From Candidatus Bathyarchaeota archaeon (GTDB lineage: Archaea; Thermoproteota; Bathyarchaeia; Bathyarchaeales; Bathycorpusculaceae), in assembly GCA_026014735.1 (NCBI GenBank), contig JAOZHT010000001.1, positions 434,001 through 498,000 of the forward strand: a stretch of DNA of 64,000 nt, written 5' to 3'. Position 1 is the first letter of the stretch. Each line of letters opens with the position of its first letter. Under the pieces are notes generated by a model. That model worked only from the letters and a program-made list of their open reading frames with translations, was not told the DNA's origin and did no database searches. Positions 8,000 to 15,865 of the stretch are shown here, piece by piece. Both the position numbers and the translations under genes were made by a program.

Positions 8000-9326
8000 T
8001 GTTAAACCTCAGTAAGCTATGTTTCCATTTTTCTGAACAGAACTCAACGCATACATTTTGTCCCCATTCCGAGCCAAGATCAGTTAACTCTATTGTATCG
8101 TTGTTAACAGCAATCAATTTCTTGTTCAGTAATCGGTTGAAAACTTTAGGTAATGCCTGTTCCGGAGAAACACCGAATCTCTGTTGAAAATCCCTTTTAT
8201 CGATCTTCTGTAAGGCAAACCCTCTAGATAGGTACCTCCGTATCTCTTCTTGCGGAGACAACTCCACTACTTCAGTAATGGGACGTTTGTTTCCCTTTAT
8301 CATTTCCATGTAAGTGTGGGTTTCACCCGTATTGCGGTAAACCAAGTTGCCTAGATTTCCATTGCTCGAAACCCCCAAAGCAAGACAATCCATAGGGCTT
8401 ACTCGCAGTTGCTCGTAGATGCATTTAGCTGTGGGTCGGGTAAACTTGGCAATTATTGATTCTTGAATGTATCCTGCTTTGGTTAGTAATTCGACGGCCT
8501 TTTGATACATTGCCACCTCCATCGCAGGTTTGCCCACACTTAGGTTACCGGATTGAATTTGCGTTTGTAGGCGAGTATGAGGTTCAATGTGAAGTGCAAA
8601 GAAGCTGATGCTTTCAATTTCTAAATCTATAGCTGTTTGAACATCTTCCCCAAAGTCCTCAACTGTTTGACCGGGTAGATTATACATTAAATCTATGTCG
8701 ATGTTCGTGAAACCGATTTGATGGGCAGAGTTTATCCTTGAAATAACTTGTTTTTTTGTATCGGTTAGATTTAGCAGGCGCCGAATTGAATCGTTGAATG
8801 TTTGAACACCAAAACTAATTCTGTTAACTCCGGCATTTTTGGTAGAATTAAGCTTTTTTTCATCATAATTATGCGTGCATCCTTCAAGGGTTATTTCTGC
8901 GTTTGGTAAAAGATCGAAAATGCCCTTTGAGTGGATCACTAAATTGCATAATTGCTTTTCATTCAGAACTGTCGGTGTACCTCCCCCAATGTAAAGTGCA
9001 CCAAATTTGGTTGAACAAATATAGGGAGACTTCGCGTATTCAGTTAACTCGTTTGTTAATGCTGTCAGGTAAGCTTCAATATGTTTGTCAAGTTTGAAAA
9101 TTTTTGGGATAGCGCAAAATGAACAGAAAGAATCACAAAAGGGTATGTGAATGTATATTGCAGATGGGTTTTCTGGAAATTGGTTTTTGGTTTCAAGTAG
9201 TTTGTCAATGCAAGAGGTTTTTTTTGTTTGTTGAATAGGTGAGGAAGTGAATGGTTCTAGGGGATATAAAGGAAAAAATGCGCCTTTAATTCGGCGCTTG
9301 TAGGGCAGTTTAGGGTTAGCCTGCAA
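7989..9326 (-). CDS. Radical SAM protein, HemN/HemW/ChuW-like
   Basis: This 445-residue radical SAM enzyme carries the 4Fe-4S motif CDSFCSFC (Cys64, 68, 71) after IHIPF, the GGGTPT motif (113-118) and a HemN-like C-terminal domain. The family includes coproporphyrinogen dehydrogenase HemN, the heme chaperone HemW, and ChuW/HutW, which open the heme ring anaerobically and are encoded beside heme importers. Its place inside a binding-protein/permease/ATPase uptake operon, overlapping the permease start by 11 bp, favours a ChuW/HutW-like role on the imported tetrapyrrole. That is inference; a corrinoid or porphyrin chaperone is possible. No heme synthesis gene is in the window. Confidence 0.75.
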   Translation of the reverse strand: MQANPKLPYKRRIKGAFFPLYPLEPFTSSPIQQTKKTSCIDKLLETKNQFPENPSAIYIHIPFCDSFCSFCAIPKIFKLDKHIEAYLTALTNELTEYAKSPYICSTKFGALYIGGGTPTVLNEKQLCNLVIHSKGIFDLLPNAEITLEGCTHNYDEKKLNSTKNAGVNRISFGVQTFNDSIRRLLNLTDTKKQVISRINSAHQIGFTNIDIDLMYNLPGQTVEDFGEDVQTAIDLEIESISFFALHIEPHTRLQTQIQSGNLSVGKPAMEVAMYQKAVELLTKAGYIQESIIAKFTRPTAKCIYEQLRVSPMDCLALGVSSNGNLGNLVYRNTGETHTYMEMIKGNKRPITEVVELSPQEEIRRYLSRGFALQKIDKRDFQQRFGVSPEQALPKVFNRLLNKKLIAVNNDTIELTDLGSEWGQNVCVEFCSEKWKHSLLRFNNDS

Positions 9327-9332
9327 GTCGGA

Positions 9333-10292
9333 TTAAACCCCGAAGAGTTCAGGATGACACCATTTAGCGAAGGCATCTACACCGTCTGCTACCGAGGGGC
9401 CCCAACCGTATTTGTAGAATTCGATTACATAGATACGGTCGTTCTTTACTGCGTTTATGTTGCTCCAGCCGGGTCGCTCTTTTATTGTTTCGACCGTTGT
9501 TCCGTATTCTTCTTTGTTTAGGGCGTCGAGGATTATGACATCAGGATTTTTGTCAAGTACATATTCTGCGCTAACAACTGGGAAACGAATCGCGCTATCA
9601 CCGTAAATGTTTATGCCGCCTGCCCAAGAAATCATTTGATTCTGCATTGCTTCCTGGCCTACGCTTACCATTTCTCCTTGCAGTGAACTTTCAAAATAGA
9701 CTGTTGGGCGTTCGTCTGAACTGAGGTTTTCTGTTAACGATTTGACCTCGTTGAATTGTGTTTCAAGATCTGAAGCAAGCTGGTTTGCCTTGTCTGTTTT
9801 ATCCATGATTAAGCCAATCTGTTGAATGTTTTTGGTAATGTCATAGAGGGTCTTTGTGTCGAGGGTTACGATGGTTATTCCTTTTTCTTCGATGGATTGT
9901 GTTACTTCAGGGAACAGCGGGAGTGTAAAAATTATATCGGGTTTTAAAGCGACTATTTGCTCTATGTTAACTTCCCACATGTAACCCACATCGGGTAAAT
10001 TTCCTATTACTTTCCAGACTTCAGGGGTATAATGTACTGCTGTGAAATCTTTCCCTACTATGGTGTCTCCGCATCCTATTGCACATAGGATTTCGGCCAT
10101 TCCAGGCTGCAATGCGATTGTGCGTTTGGGTGTTTGGGGTATTTCTACAACTCTTCCAGCAGCATCCACTACTGTTAACCCTTCCGAGTGGGCATTTACT
10201 GTTGAGTTTAGCGCTGCAAATAGCGCGTAGCTACTTCCAAATGTTATGGCTATCAAAAGAATGACGGTTAGGTAAAGTACATTTTTTTTCAT
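9333..10292 (-). CDS. Substrate-binding protein, FecB/BtuF family
   Basis: This 319-residue extracellular binding protein has an N-terminal hydrophobic signal or anchor (residues 5-28) and the class III fold: TVVDAAGRVVEIPQTPKRTI near residue 40, a first lobe, a long linking helix around 160-200, and a second lobe. Such proteins capture Fe-siderophores, heme or cobalamin. It leads the four-gene operon, with a clear AAAGGAGAT ribosome-binding site ahead of the ATG at 10292 and a near-palindrome upstream that could be its operator. Confidence 0.88.
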   Translation of the reverse strand: MKKNVLYLTVILLIAITFGSSYALFAALNSTVNAHSEGLTVVDAAGRVVEIPQTPKRTIALQPGMAEILCAIGCGDTIVGKDFTAVHYTPEVWKVIGNLPDVGYMWEVNIEQIVALKPDIIFTLPLFPEVTQSIEEKGITIVTLDTKTLYDITKNIQQIGLIMDKTDKANQLASDLETQFNEVKSLTENLSSDERPTVYFESSLQGEMVSVGQEAMQNQMISWAGGINIYGDSAIRFPVVSAEYVLDKNPDVIILDALNKEEYGTTVETIKERPGWSNINAVKNDRIYVIEFYKYGWGPSVADGVDAFAKWCHPELFGV

Positions 10293-10312
10293 TTTTTCTT
10301 TTTATCTCCTTT

Positions 10313-10346
10313 CTAGTAATACTTTTTCAAAAAAAAGTAACACTAG
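10313..10346. promoter_or_regulatory. Inverted repeat in uptake-operon promoter
   Basis: Two 17-base arms match at 13 positions (arms begin CTAG and contain TACTTTTT), lying 21 bases upstream of the binding-protein ATG. On the minus strand a TATA-like TTTATTC is immediately upstream, so the repeat covers the expected transcription start, where a repressor would block initiation. A metal- or heme-responsive regulator is a natural candidate, but none is encoded in the segment. Confidence 0.5.
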
Positions 10347-10468
10347 AATAAATCCCTTCCGCACCAACAAGCGCTATCTTCTGGTTCAACAGCTCAACTT
10401 CCGCAAAAAATAGATTAAAAATTCCATTCAAAAAAGCACGATCCTCTTACAGGATAACCGAAAATGAA

Positions 10469-10546
10469 TGGTGGGGCTTCCCGGATTTGAACCGGGGTCT
10501 ATAGCGCCCGAGGCTACAAGCCTGGACCAAGCTAGCCGAAAGCCCC
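10469..10546 (-). tRNA. tRNA-Pro (anticodon CGG), CCA encoded
   Basis: The minus strand folds as a full cloverleaf without intron: acceptor GGGGCTT/AAGCCCC, D stem GGCT/GGCT with wobble pairs, anticodon stem GTAGC/GCTAT around loop CTCGGGC (anticodon CGG, proline), a four-base variable loop and T arm CCCGG-TTCAAAT-CCGGG. A73 and an encoded CCA occupy 10469-10472. AT-rich sequence at 10562-10576 is a plausible TATA box. Its last 33 bases are copied at 6070 and partly at 5250, marking it as an integration target. Confidence 0.93.
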
Positions 10547-10738
10547 ATGCATCGGTGGACGCGGTTATTGTTATTTGTTGGGTTGGCTTTAACTTTAGCG
10601 GTCAAAACAGAGCCATGGCGCAAGCATGTTCTGGCGCCTTTAAATAAGGGGAGGGAGGCGGCGGCAGAGGGCAACGGCGCAGATGCGGGTTGCAAAATTT
10701 ATATAACCGCATAGGGCATGGTTAATTGAGGAATCTCT

Positions 10739-11113
10739 TTGTCGCAGTCCACATGGAAAAAACCGGTAATTTGTATTTTCAGGGAACGCAACGTCAACCC
10801 CGAATCCGACCCCTTCGTGGTGATTATGGCACGCCAAATAACCCTCTCGGCGGGTGAGAACCCCAAATTCGCCGGCGCCATCGACGACTTCTTCACGCTC
10901 ATGGGCGACACAGATTATCTGTCCTCCGTTGAGGGCAAAGCTGACCACTACGTGATGTGCTGGTTTGACAACGACGAACCCGACATGTCCAAGGACCTGC
11001 GGCGGCTAAGAGGCGTGCGCTTCACGGGGGACGTGGTTTGCAGCGAAAGCCCCAAAACCCACAAGCGAACCTACAACGCCACGTTTAGCGCTGAGCAGGG
11101 CAAAACAAAGTAG
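10739..11113 (+). CDS. Conserved-looking hypothetical protein, 124 aa
   Basis: The frame starts at TTG 10739, after GAGG, with a TATA box (TTTATATAA) near 10698-10706. The protein is soluble, with no membrane segment. It holds a beta-rich first half (ICIFRERN, PFVVIMARQITLS) and a GAIDDFFTLMGDTDYLSS helix region. I do not recognise the family. It lies just upstream of and in the same direction as the formylmethanofuran dehydrogenase operon, but a 148-bp gap suggests a separate promoter. Confidence 0.6.
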   Translation: MSQSTWKKPVICIFRERNVNPESDPFVVIMARQITLSAGENPKFAGAIDDFFTLMGDTDYLSSVEGKADHYVMCWFDNDEPDMSKDLRRLRGVRFTGDVVCSESPKTHKRTYNATFSAEQGKTK

Positions 11114-11261
11114 CCCCTTAACAGTTGCCACGCAGATGAGCGGTGGCTGAGGAATGCGGTATTTCCCTGTAATCTATTGAGTTTATGGGGAAAAACTCGG
11201 TTATTTTGAACTTACTCTTAAATATAACTGAATAAATTTCTATTGGATAAGGTCGTAGACC

Positions 11262-11678
11262 ATGGTGGAGCAAAAAATACGGGCAACCCTCATTACTGGA
11301 AGAACTATCGATCAGGGTGTAGGAAAGGAACTGGGCAAGGGCTCAAAAGAATACTACGATAGCGCCGCAGTATGTTTTCTAGACAAAGCCGACATCGTCA
11401 AGCTCGGCTTGAAGGGCGGAGCAAAAGTTCGAGTGACCTCCAAATTCGGCTCGGTGGTTGTTAAAGCCAAAAAGTTCCCCAACACGATGACTAACATGGT
11501 TTTCATGCCCTGTGGCCTTTGGGCTAACGCAGTAACCGGCGACGACACCTACAGCATGGGTATGCCCCTCTTCAAAGGATTCCCCGTTGAAGTGGAACCA
11601 GCGCCCAACGAAGCGGTCTTGACCTTAGATGAGCTTTTACTCAAACAATTCGGAAAGAAGGGAATAACTAATGAGTAA
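11262..11678 (+). CDS. fwdD: Formylmethanofuran dehydrogenase subunit D
   Basis: This 138-residue protein is the molybdopterin-dinucleotide-binding beta-barrel subunit. It shows ATLITGRTIDQG (8-19), EYYDSAAVCFLD (30-41), VTSKFGSVVVKA (58-69) and FMPCGLWAN (81-89). With FwdB it forms the Mo/W-bis-pyranopterin site that reduces CO2 to formate, which FwdA joins to methanofuran. It heads the operon fwdD-B-A-C and overlaps fwdB by 8 bp. In an organism without visible mcr the complex probably feeds the tetrahydromethanopterin branch of the Wood-Ljungdahl pathway. Confidence 0.9.
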   Translation: MVEQKIRATLITGRTIDQGVGKELGKGSKEYYDSAAVCFLDKADIVKLGLKGGAKVRVTSKFGSVVVKAKKFPNTMTNMVFMPCGLWANAVTGDDTYSMGMPLFKGFPVEVEPAPNEAVLTLDELLLKQFGKKGITNE

Positions 11679-13239
11679 AGTACATGAAAATGTCGTTTGT
11701 CCCATCTGCGGTTGCCTCTGCGACGACTTAGAAGTCACCGTGGAGAACAACGAAATCGTCAAAATGAAGAACGGATGCTCCGTCTGCGAAGCCAAAATGG
11801 TGCATGGCTACAAAAGCGAAGAACGCATCCTAAAACCCCACATCCGCAAAAACGGGGAACTCGTACCCGTCTCGATGGATGAAGCCATCAAGAAAGCCGC
11901 TCAAATCCTAACCGACGCCAAGTATCCGCTGCTGTTCGGCTGGAGCAGCACAGTCGGCGAAGCACAACGCATCGGCGTTGAATTAGCTGAGGAACTCGGT
12001 TCAGCGTTGGATAACTGCTGCAGCGTCTGCCATGGCCCCTCCGTTATGGCCACCCAAGAAATCGGTATACCCGCTGCTACTCTGGGCCAAATCAGGCACC
12101 GCGCAGACTTGATTGTTTACTGGGCATGCAACCCCTGGGCTAGCCACCCCCGCCATGTAGAGCGATACACAGCTTTCACTGACGGACGCTTCGAAGGAAG
12201 CGAATGGAAGGACTTCATGCAGAAAATGAAGGCCGGTGCAAGCCGCAAAAAAATGGAGGTTGCCTCCAAACGGATCGCCCGCACTGAACCGCCTATCCGC
12301 CCCGCCGTATGCTTCAATGGTCCGCCTCCACAGACCCTGCAGAAGCATGGACGCAAACTAATCGTGGTGGATGTCCGCAGAACCATGACTTCGGAGGCAG
12401 CTGACTACTTCCTGCAGATTGAACCCAACCGCGACTACGACGTCATCGAAGCCCTGCGATGTCTTGTTCAGGACCAAGAAATCGACGTTGACAAAGTCGG
12501 CGGCATACCCGTTGATTACCTGCGTGACGTCGCAGACGCCATGATGGGCTGCGAATTCGGCGTCATCTACTTCGGTTTAGGCATGACTCAGAGCCTGGGC
12601 AGATTCCGAAACATCGAAATCGCCATTGCCCTCGCACGTGACCTTAACCGCAAAACCAAATTCATCATCTCTCCGATGCGTGGCCACTTCAACGTTACAG
12701 GCGCCAACACTGTGTTTGCTTGGCAAACCGGTTACCCCTACGCAATCGACTTCTCACAGGGCTACCCCCAGTATAACCCCGGCGAAAACACCGCCATGGA
12801 CCTGCTAAAACACGGCGACAACGACGCAACGATGGTTATCTCCGCTGACCCCGGCGCCCACTTCCCCAAAGTCGCCATACAGAACATGATGAAGCATCCA
12901 CTCATCACCATAAACCCCGACTGGAACGCGATTAGCAGGCTAGGCGACGTGGTGTTTCCGACGCAGTGGTGCGGCATCGAATACGAAGGCACCGCTTACC
13001 GCATGGACTCGGTTCCCATAACGCTCAAGAAAGTGGTTGAGCCACCCAAGGGCGTGTTAACCGACGAGCAACTCCTAAACCGCATACTTGAAGAGGTCCG
13101 CGCCATCAAAGTTAAACGTGGCGAAATGGTTGAACAGGCCGAAGTGAAGGTTGCGCATAAAGAGGCAACTGAGGCGCCGATGGTCTGCAAGGCTCCGGTT
13201 AAACCTAGAAAAGCAGTGAAAAAGAAGGTGGCGGCTTAA
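11671..13239 (+). CDS. fwdB: Formylmethanofuran dehydrogenase subunit B
   Basis: This 522-residue catalytic subunit binds a 4Fe-4S cluster through the N-terminal cysteine motif CPICGCLCDD (10-19). It holds the Mo/W site, whose protein ligand is probably Cys120 in CHGPS; it is a cysteine codon, not selenocysteine. The remaining sequence is the molybdopterin oxidoreductase fold, with YFGLGMTQSLG and GHFNVTGAN. A basic and Ala/Val/Pro-rich tail of about 40 residues (485-522) extends beyond the usual core. It overlaps fwdD by 8 bp and shares one base with fwdA (TAATG). Confidence 0.93.
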   Translation: MSKVHENVVCPICGCLCDDLEVTVENNEIVKMKNGCSVCEAKMVHGYKSEERILKPHIRKNGELVPVSMDEAIKKAAQILTDAKYPLLFGWSSTVGEAQRIGVELAEELGSALDNCCSVCHGPSVMATQEIGIPAATLGQIRHRADLIVYWACNPWASHPRHVERYTAFTDGRFEGSEWKDFMQKMKAGASRKKMEVASKRIARTEPPIRPAVCFNGPPPQTLQKHGRKLIVVDVRRTMTSEAADYFLQIEPNRDYDVIEALRCLVQDQEIDVDKVGGIPVDYLRDVADAMMGCEFGVIYFGLGMTQSLGRFRNIEIAIALARDLNRKTKFIISPMRGHFNVTGANTVFAWQTGYPYAIDFSQGYPQYNPGENTAMDLLKHGDNDATMVISADPGAHFPKVAIQNMMKHPLITINPDWNAISRLGDVVFPTQWCGIEYEGTAYRMDSVPITLKKVVEPPKGVLTDEQLLNRILEEVRAIKVKRGEMVEQAEVKVAHKEATEAPMVCKAPVKPRKAVKKKVAA

Positions 13240-14936
13240 TGACTGAGGTTTTAATCAAAAACGGCTTCGTCGTCGATCCTCTGCAGAAAATTAACTGTGA
13301 AAAGATGGATATAGCCATCAAAGACGGCAAAATCGTCTCGAAAGTCAGCGGCAAAGCCAAAGTAATCGATGCATCAGGCATGACGGTTATGGCTGGCGGC
13401 GTAGATATCCACAGTCACGTAGCCGGTGCAGAAGTTAACATGGGCCGAATGATTCGCCCCGAAGACCACTACAAAGATGTCGTGGCAAAAACCGCCATCA
13501 CCCGCGCGGGCACAGGTTACTCTATTCCCTCCACCTTCGTCACCGGCTACCGCTACAGCACCATGGGTTACACCTCGGTCTTTAACGGCTCCATCGCCCC
13601 GCTTAAAGCCAAACACTGCCACGAAGAACTAAACGATATTCCATTGATGGACAAAGCTACCTATGTTCTGATGGGTGACTGGTGGTTTGTTCTGGAGAAC
13701 CTCGCTAAAGGCGACATCGACGAATGCGCCCGCCTCGTAGCTTGGCTTATGCATGCCTCAAGGGGATACGCCATCAAAGTCGTTAACCCCGGCGGATTGG
13801 AATCCTGGGGTTTTGGCCGCAACGTGCACAGCATCGACGATCAGGTGCCAAACTTCTGTATCACGCCCCGAGAGATCATGCGTGGCTTAGTTAAAGTCAA
13901 CAAGAAACTCAACCTGCCCCACACCATTCACCTGCACACTAACAACCTCGGAGTCCCCGGCAACTACCAAACCACCCTTGACACCATGGCGGCGCTGGAG
14001 GACCTCTCAACCGACGGCAAACCAGTTGCCCATATTACCCATGTTCAATTCGCCGCGTTTAAAGGGGAAAACTGGGGTAAATTCAAGTCTGGCGCGGAAG
14101 AAATCGCCCGGTACATGAACGGCCACACCCATATGACTCTAGATATGGGTCAAGTAACCTTCGCCGACACCACCACCATGACAGCTGACGGACCCTTCGA
14201 ATTCAGCCTCTACGAACTCGGCGGACACAACAAGTGGGTTAACAGCGACGTGGAAACCGAAAGCAGCGGCGGCATCATTCCCTTCCACTACAAGAAGAAA
14301 AGCCCCGTTAACGCGCTACAGTGGAGCATAGGCTTAGAAATTGCTCTCCTCATAAAGGACCCCTGGAAAATCTTCATGACCACCGACCACCCCAACGGCG
14401 GACCCTTCTACGATTACCCCAAAGTGCTGGCTTGGCTATACAGCAAAAAAGCCCGCGAAGCCACCCTGGCAAAGTGCCACAAGAGCGCCCGCAAAAAGAG
14501 CCTGCTTCCCTCCATAGATCGGGAGATGTCTCTCTACGAGATCGCCATCATGACCCGCGCTGGCACAGCAAAAGCCTTGGGCTTACCTAACAAGGGTCAC
14601 CTCGGCGTAGGCGCAGACGCGGACGTAGCGGTCTTTAATATTAACCCTGAAACCTTAGATATCGCAAAGAAATTCCGAACCGCACGCAAAGCCCTCACCG
14701 ACGCAGCCTACACCCTCAAAGACGGCGTAATCGTCGCTAAAGCAGGCCAAGTCGTCGACAGCACTGTGCCGGGTAAAACCATTTGGCTTGATGTCCAAAC
14801 CAAAGACCCCTGCAGAATCGATGATGACATGAAACGCAAATTCAAAGAGTACTGGACTATCGAGTACGAAAACTACCCCGTCACGGACCATTACGTTAAG
14901 GTTCCAGACAAATTAACCATAAAGGCAAGTGTTTAG
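13239..14936 (+). CDS. fwdA: Formylmethanofuran dehydrogenase subunit A
   Basis: This 565-residue subunit is a metal-dependent amidohydrolase that condenses formate with methanofuran at a binuclear zinc site. The ligands are visible: His58 and His60 (DIHSH), the carboxylated lysine Lys180 (GYAIKVVNPGG), His231/His233 (HLHTNN), His268 (ITHVQF) and Asp383 (TTDHPNGG). Length is normal. It starts on the fwdB stop and is followed by fwdC two bases later, so translation is coupled. Formate reaches it through an internal tunnel from FwdB in the known complex. Confidence 0.95.
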   Translation: MTEVLIKNGFVVDPLQKINCEKMDIAIKDGKIVSKVSGKAKVIDASGMTVMAGGVDIHSHVAGAEVNMGRMIRPEDHYKDVVAKTAITRAGTGYSIPSTFVTGYRYSTMGYTSVFNGSIAPLKAKHCHEELNDIPLMDKATYVLMGDWWFVLENLAKGDIDECARLVAWLMHASRGYAIKVVNPGGLESWGFGRNVHSIDDQVPNFCITPREIMRGLVKVNKKLNLPHTIHLHTNNLGVPGNYQTTLDTMAALEDLSTDGKPVAHITHVQFAAFKGENWGKFKSGAEEIARYMNGHTHMTLDMGQVTFADTTTMTADGPFEFSLYELGGHNKWVNSDVETESSGGIIPFHYKKKSPVNALQWSIGLEIALLIKDPWKIFMTTDHPNGGPFYDYPKVLAWLYSKKAREATLAKCHKSARKKSLLPSIDREMSLYEIAIMTRAGTAKALGLPNKGHLGVGADADVAVFNINPETLDIAKKFRTARKALTDAAYTLKDGVIVAKAGQVVDSTVPGKTIWLDVQTKDPCRIDDDMKRKFKEYWTIEYENYPVTDHYVKVPDKLTIKASV

Positions 14937-14938
14937 AC

Positions 14939-15748
14939 ATGATAACCCTAACACCCCTCAAAGCATTCGACGTTCCCATCCAAGCCCCCTGCATTACACC
15001 CGACAACTTTGCAGGCAAAACACCCGCGGAAATCGCCAAGCTCCCCCTCACCGAAGGCAACCGAAACCTCACAGTCGGCGACCTCTTCAAAGTCGAAGAG
15101 TCACCTCAAGCCTCCCCAAACATCACCTTAAACGGCGACTTCAGCAAAGTCAAACGCATCGGTCAACGCATGAAAACAGGCGAAATCCTCTGCAGCGGCA
15201 ACATCGGCATGCACACGGGCGAAATGATGGCGGGCGGCAAAATCACAGTTAACGGCAGCGCAGGCGGCTGGACAGGCAGCGAAATGAAAAAAGGCTCCAT
15301 CGAAATCCACGGTGACGGCGGAGACTACCTTGCTTCGCCATCCAGAGGCAACGATGCAGGCATGAAGGGCGGCTTAATCATCGTTGACGGCAACGTCGGC
15401 ACCGATGTGGGCTGCTACCTTAAAGGCGGCATCATAAAAATCAAAGGCTCCGCAGGCAGATTCCTCGGCTACCACATGTCTGACGGCGCAATCTACGTTG
15501 AGAAAGACGCGGATGTCCGAACAGGCGCATGCATGAGCGGCGGAAAAATCGTGGTCGGCGGCAAACTCGAAGTACTGCCCTCTTTCACCATCGACAGCGT
15601 TAAACCCAAAGTCAAAGTCGACGACGCAACCAACGTGCCAGGTCCCTTCTACGTGTTTTTAGGCGACCTCAGCGAGCATGGCACAGGCAAAATCTTCGCC
15701 AACAAAGCCGCGAACACAGCCATGAAGTTCTACGAGAAATACCTCTAA
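14939..15748 (+). CDS. fwdC: Formylmethanofuran dehydrogenase subunit C
   Basis: This 269-residue structural subunit shows the right-handed beta-helix of glycine-rich repeats also found in glutamate synthase C-terminal domains, for example SGNIGMHTGEMMAGGKITVN, GSAGGWTGSEMKKGSIEIHG and GNVGTDVGCYLKGGIIKIKG. It holds FwdA and FwdB together. It closes the operon; no fwdF, fwdG or fwdE follows, so the electron-input ferredoxin subunits must be elsewhere or replaced. Confidence 0.93.
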   Translation: MITLTPLKAFDVPIQAPCITPDNFAGKTPAEIAKLPLTEGNRNLTVGDLFKVEESPQASPNITLNGDFSKVKRIGQRMKTGEILCSGNIGMHTGEMMAGGKITVNGSAGGWTGSEMKKGSIEIHGDGGDYLASPSRGNDAGMKGGLIIVDGNVGTDVGCYLKGGIIKIKGSAGRFLGYHMSDGAIYVEKDADVRTGACMSGGKIVVGGKLEVLPSFTIDSVKPKVKVDDATNVPGPFYVFLGDLSEHGTGKIFANKAANTAMKFYEKYL

Positions 15749-15865
15749 AACAAGGGTTAACCCCCTGCTTTCCCTTTTGTTTACTTGCATGTTTAAGTCT
15801 TAGGTGTTCTGCCGAATCACTTATCAACTCCTAAGGATTCAAACCTCAAGGGCACAGGTGATGTT

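Larger units (their letters stand above)
5250..10501. mobile_element. Tandem accessory segment at tRNA-Pro (two cargo units)
   Basis: Three direct copies of the 3' end of tRNA-Pro lie at 5250-5272 (23 bp exact, then degenerate), 6070-6102 (33 bp) and 10469-10501 (within the intact tRNA). Between copies one and two sits only the vapBC-like pair; between copies two and three sits only the four-gene uptake operon. Such tRNA 3'-end repeats are the classic footprint of site-specific integration, in which the incoming element restores the tRNA and leaves the old 3' end at its far boundary. Both cargo units are visibly AT-richer than flanking genes. No integrase is present, so the units are relics or were mobilised in trans. 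Boundaries are exact; the mobility interpretation is inference. Confidence 0.65.

Noticed and set aside
12001-12045. Selenocysteine in FwdB
   Set aside because: The active-site region is encoded by normal TGC/TGT cysteine codons with no TGA.
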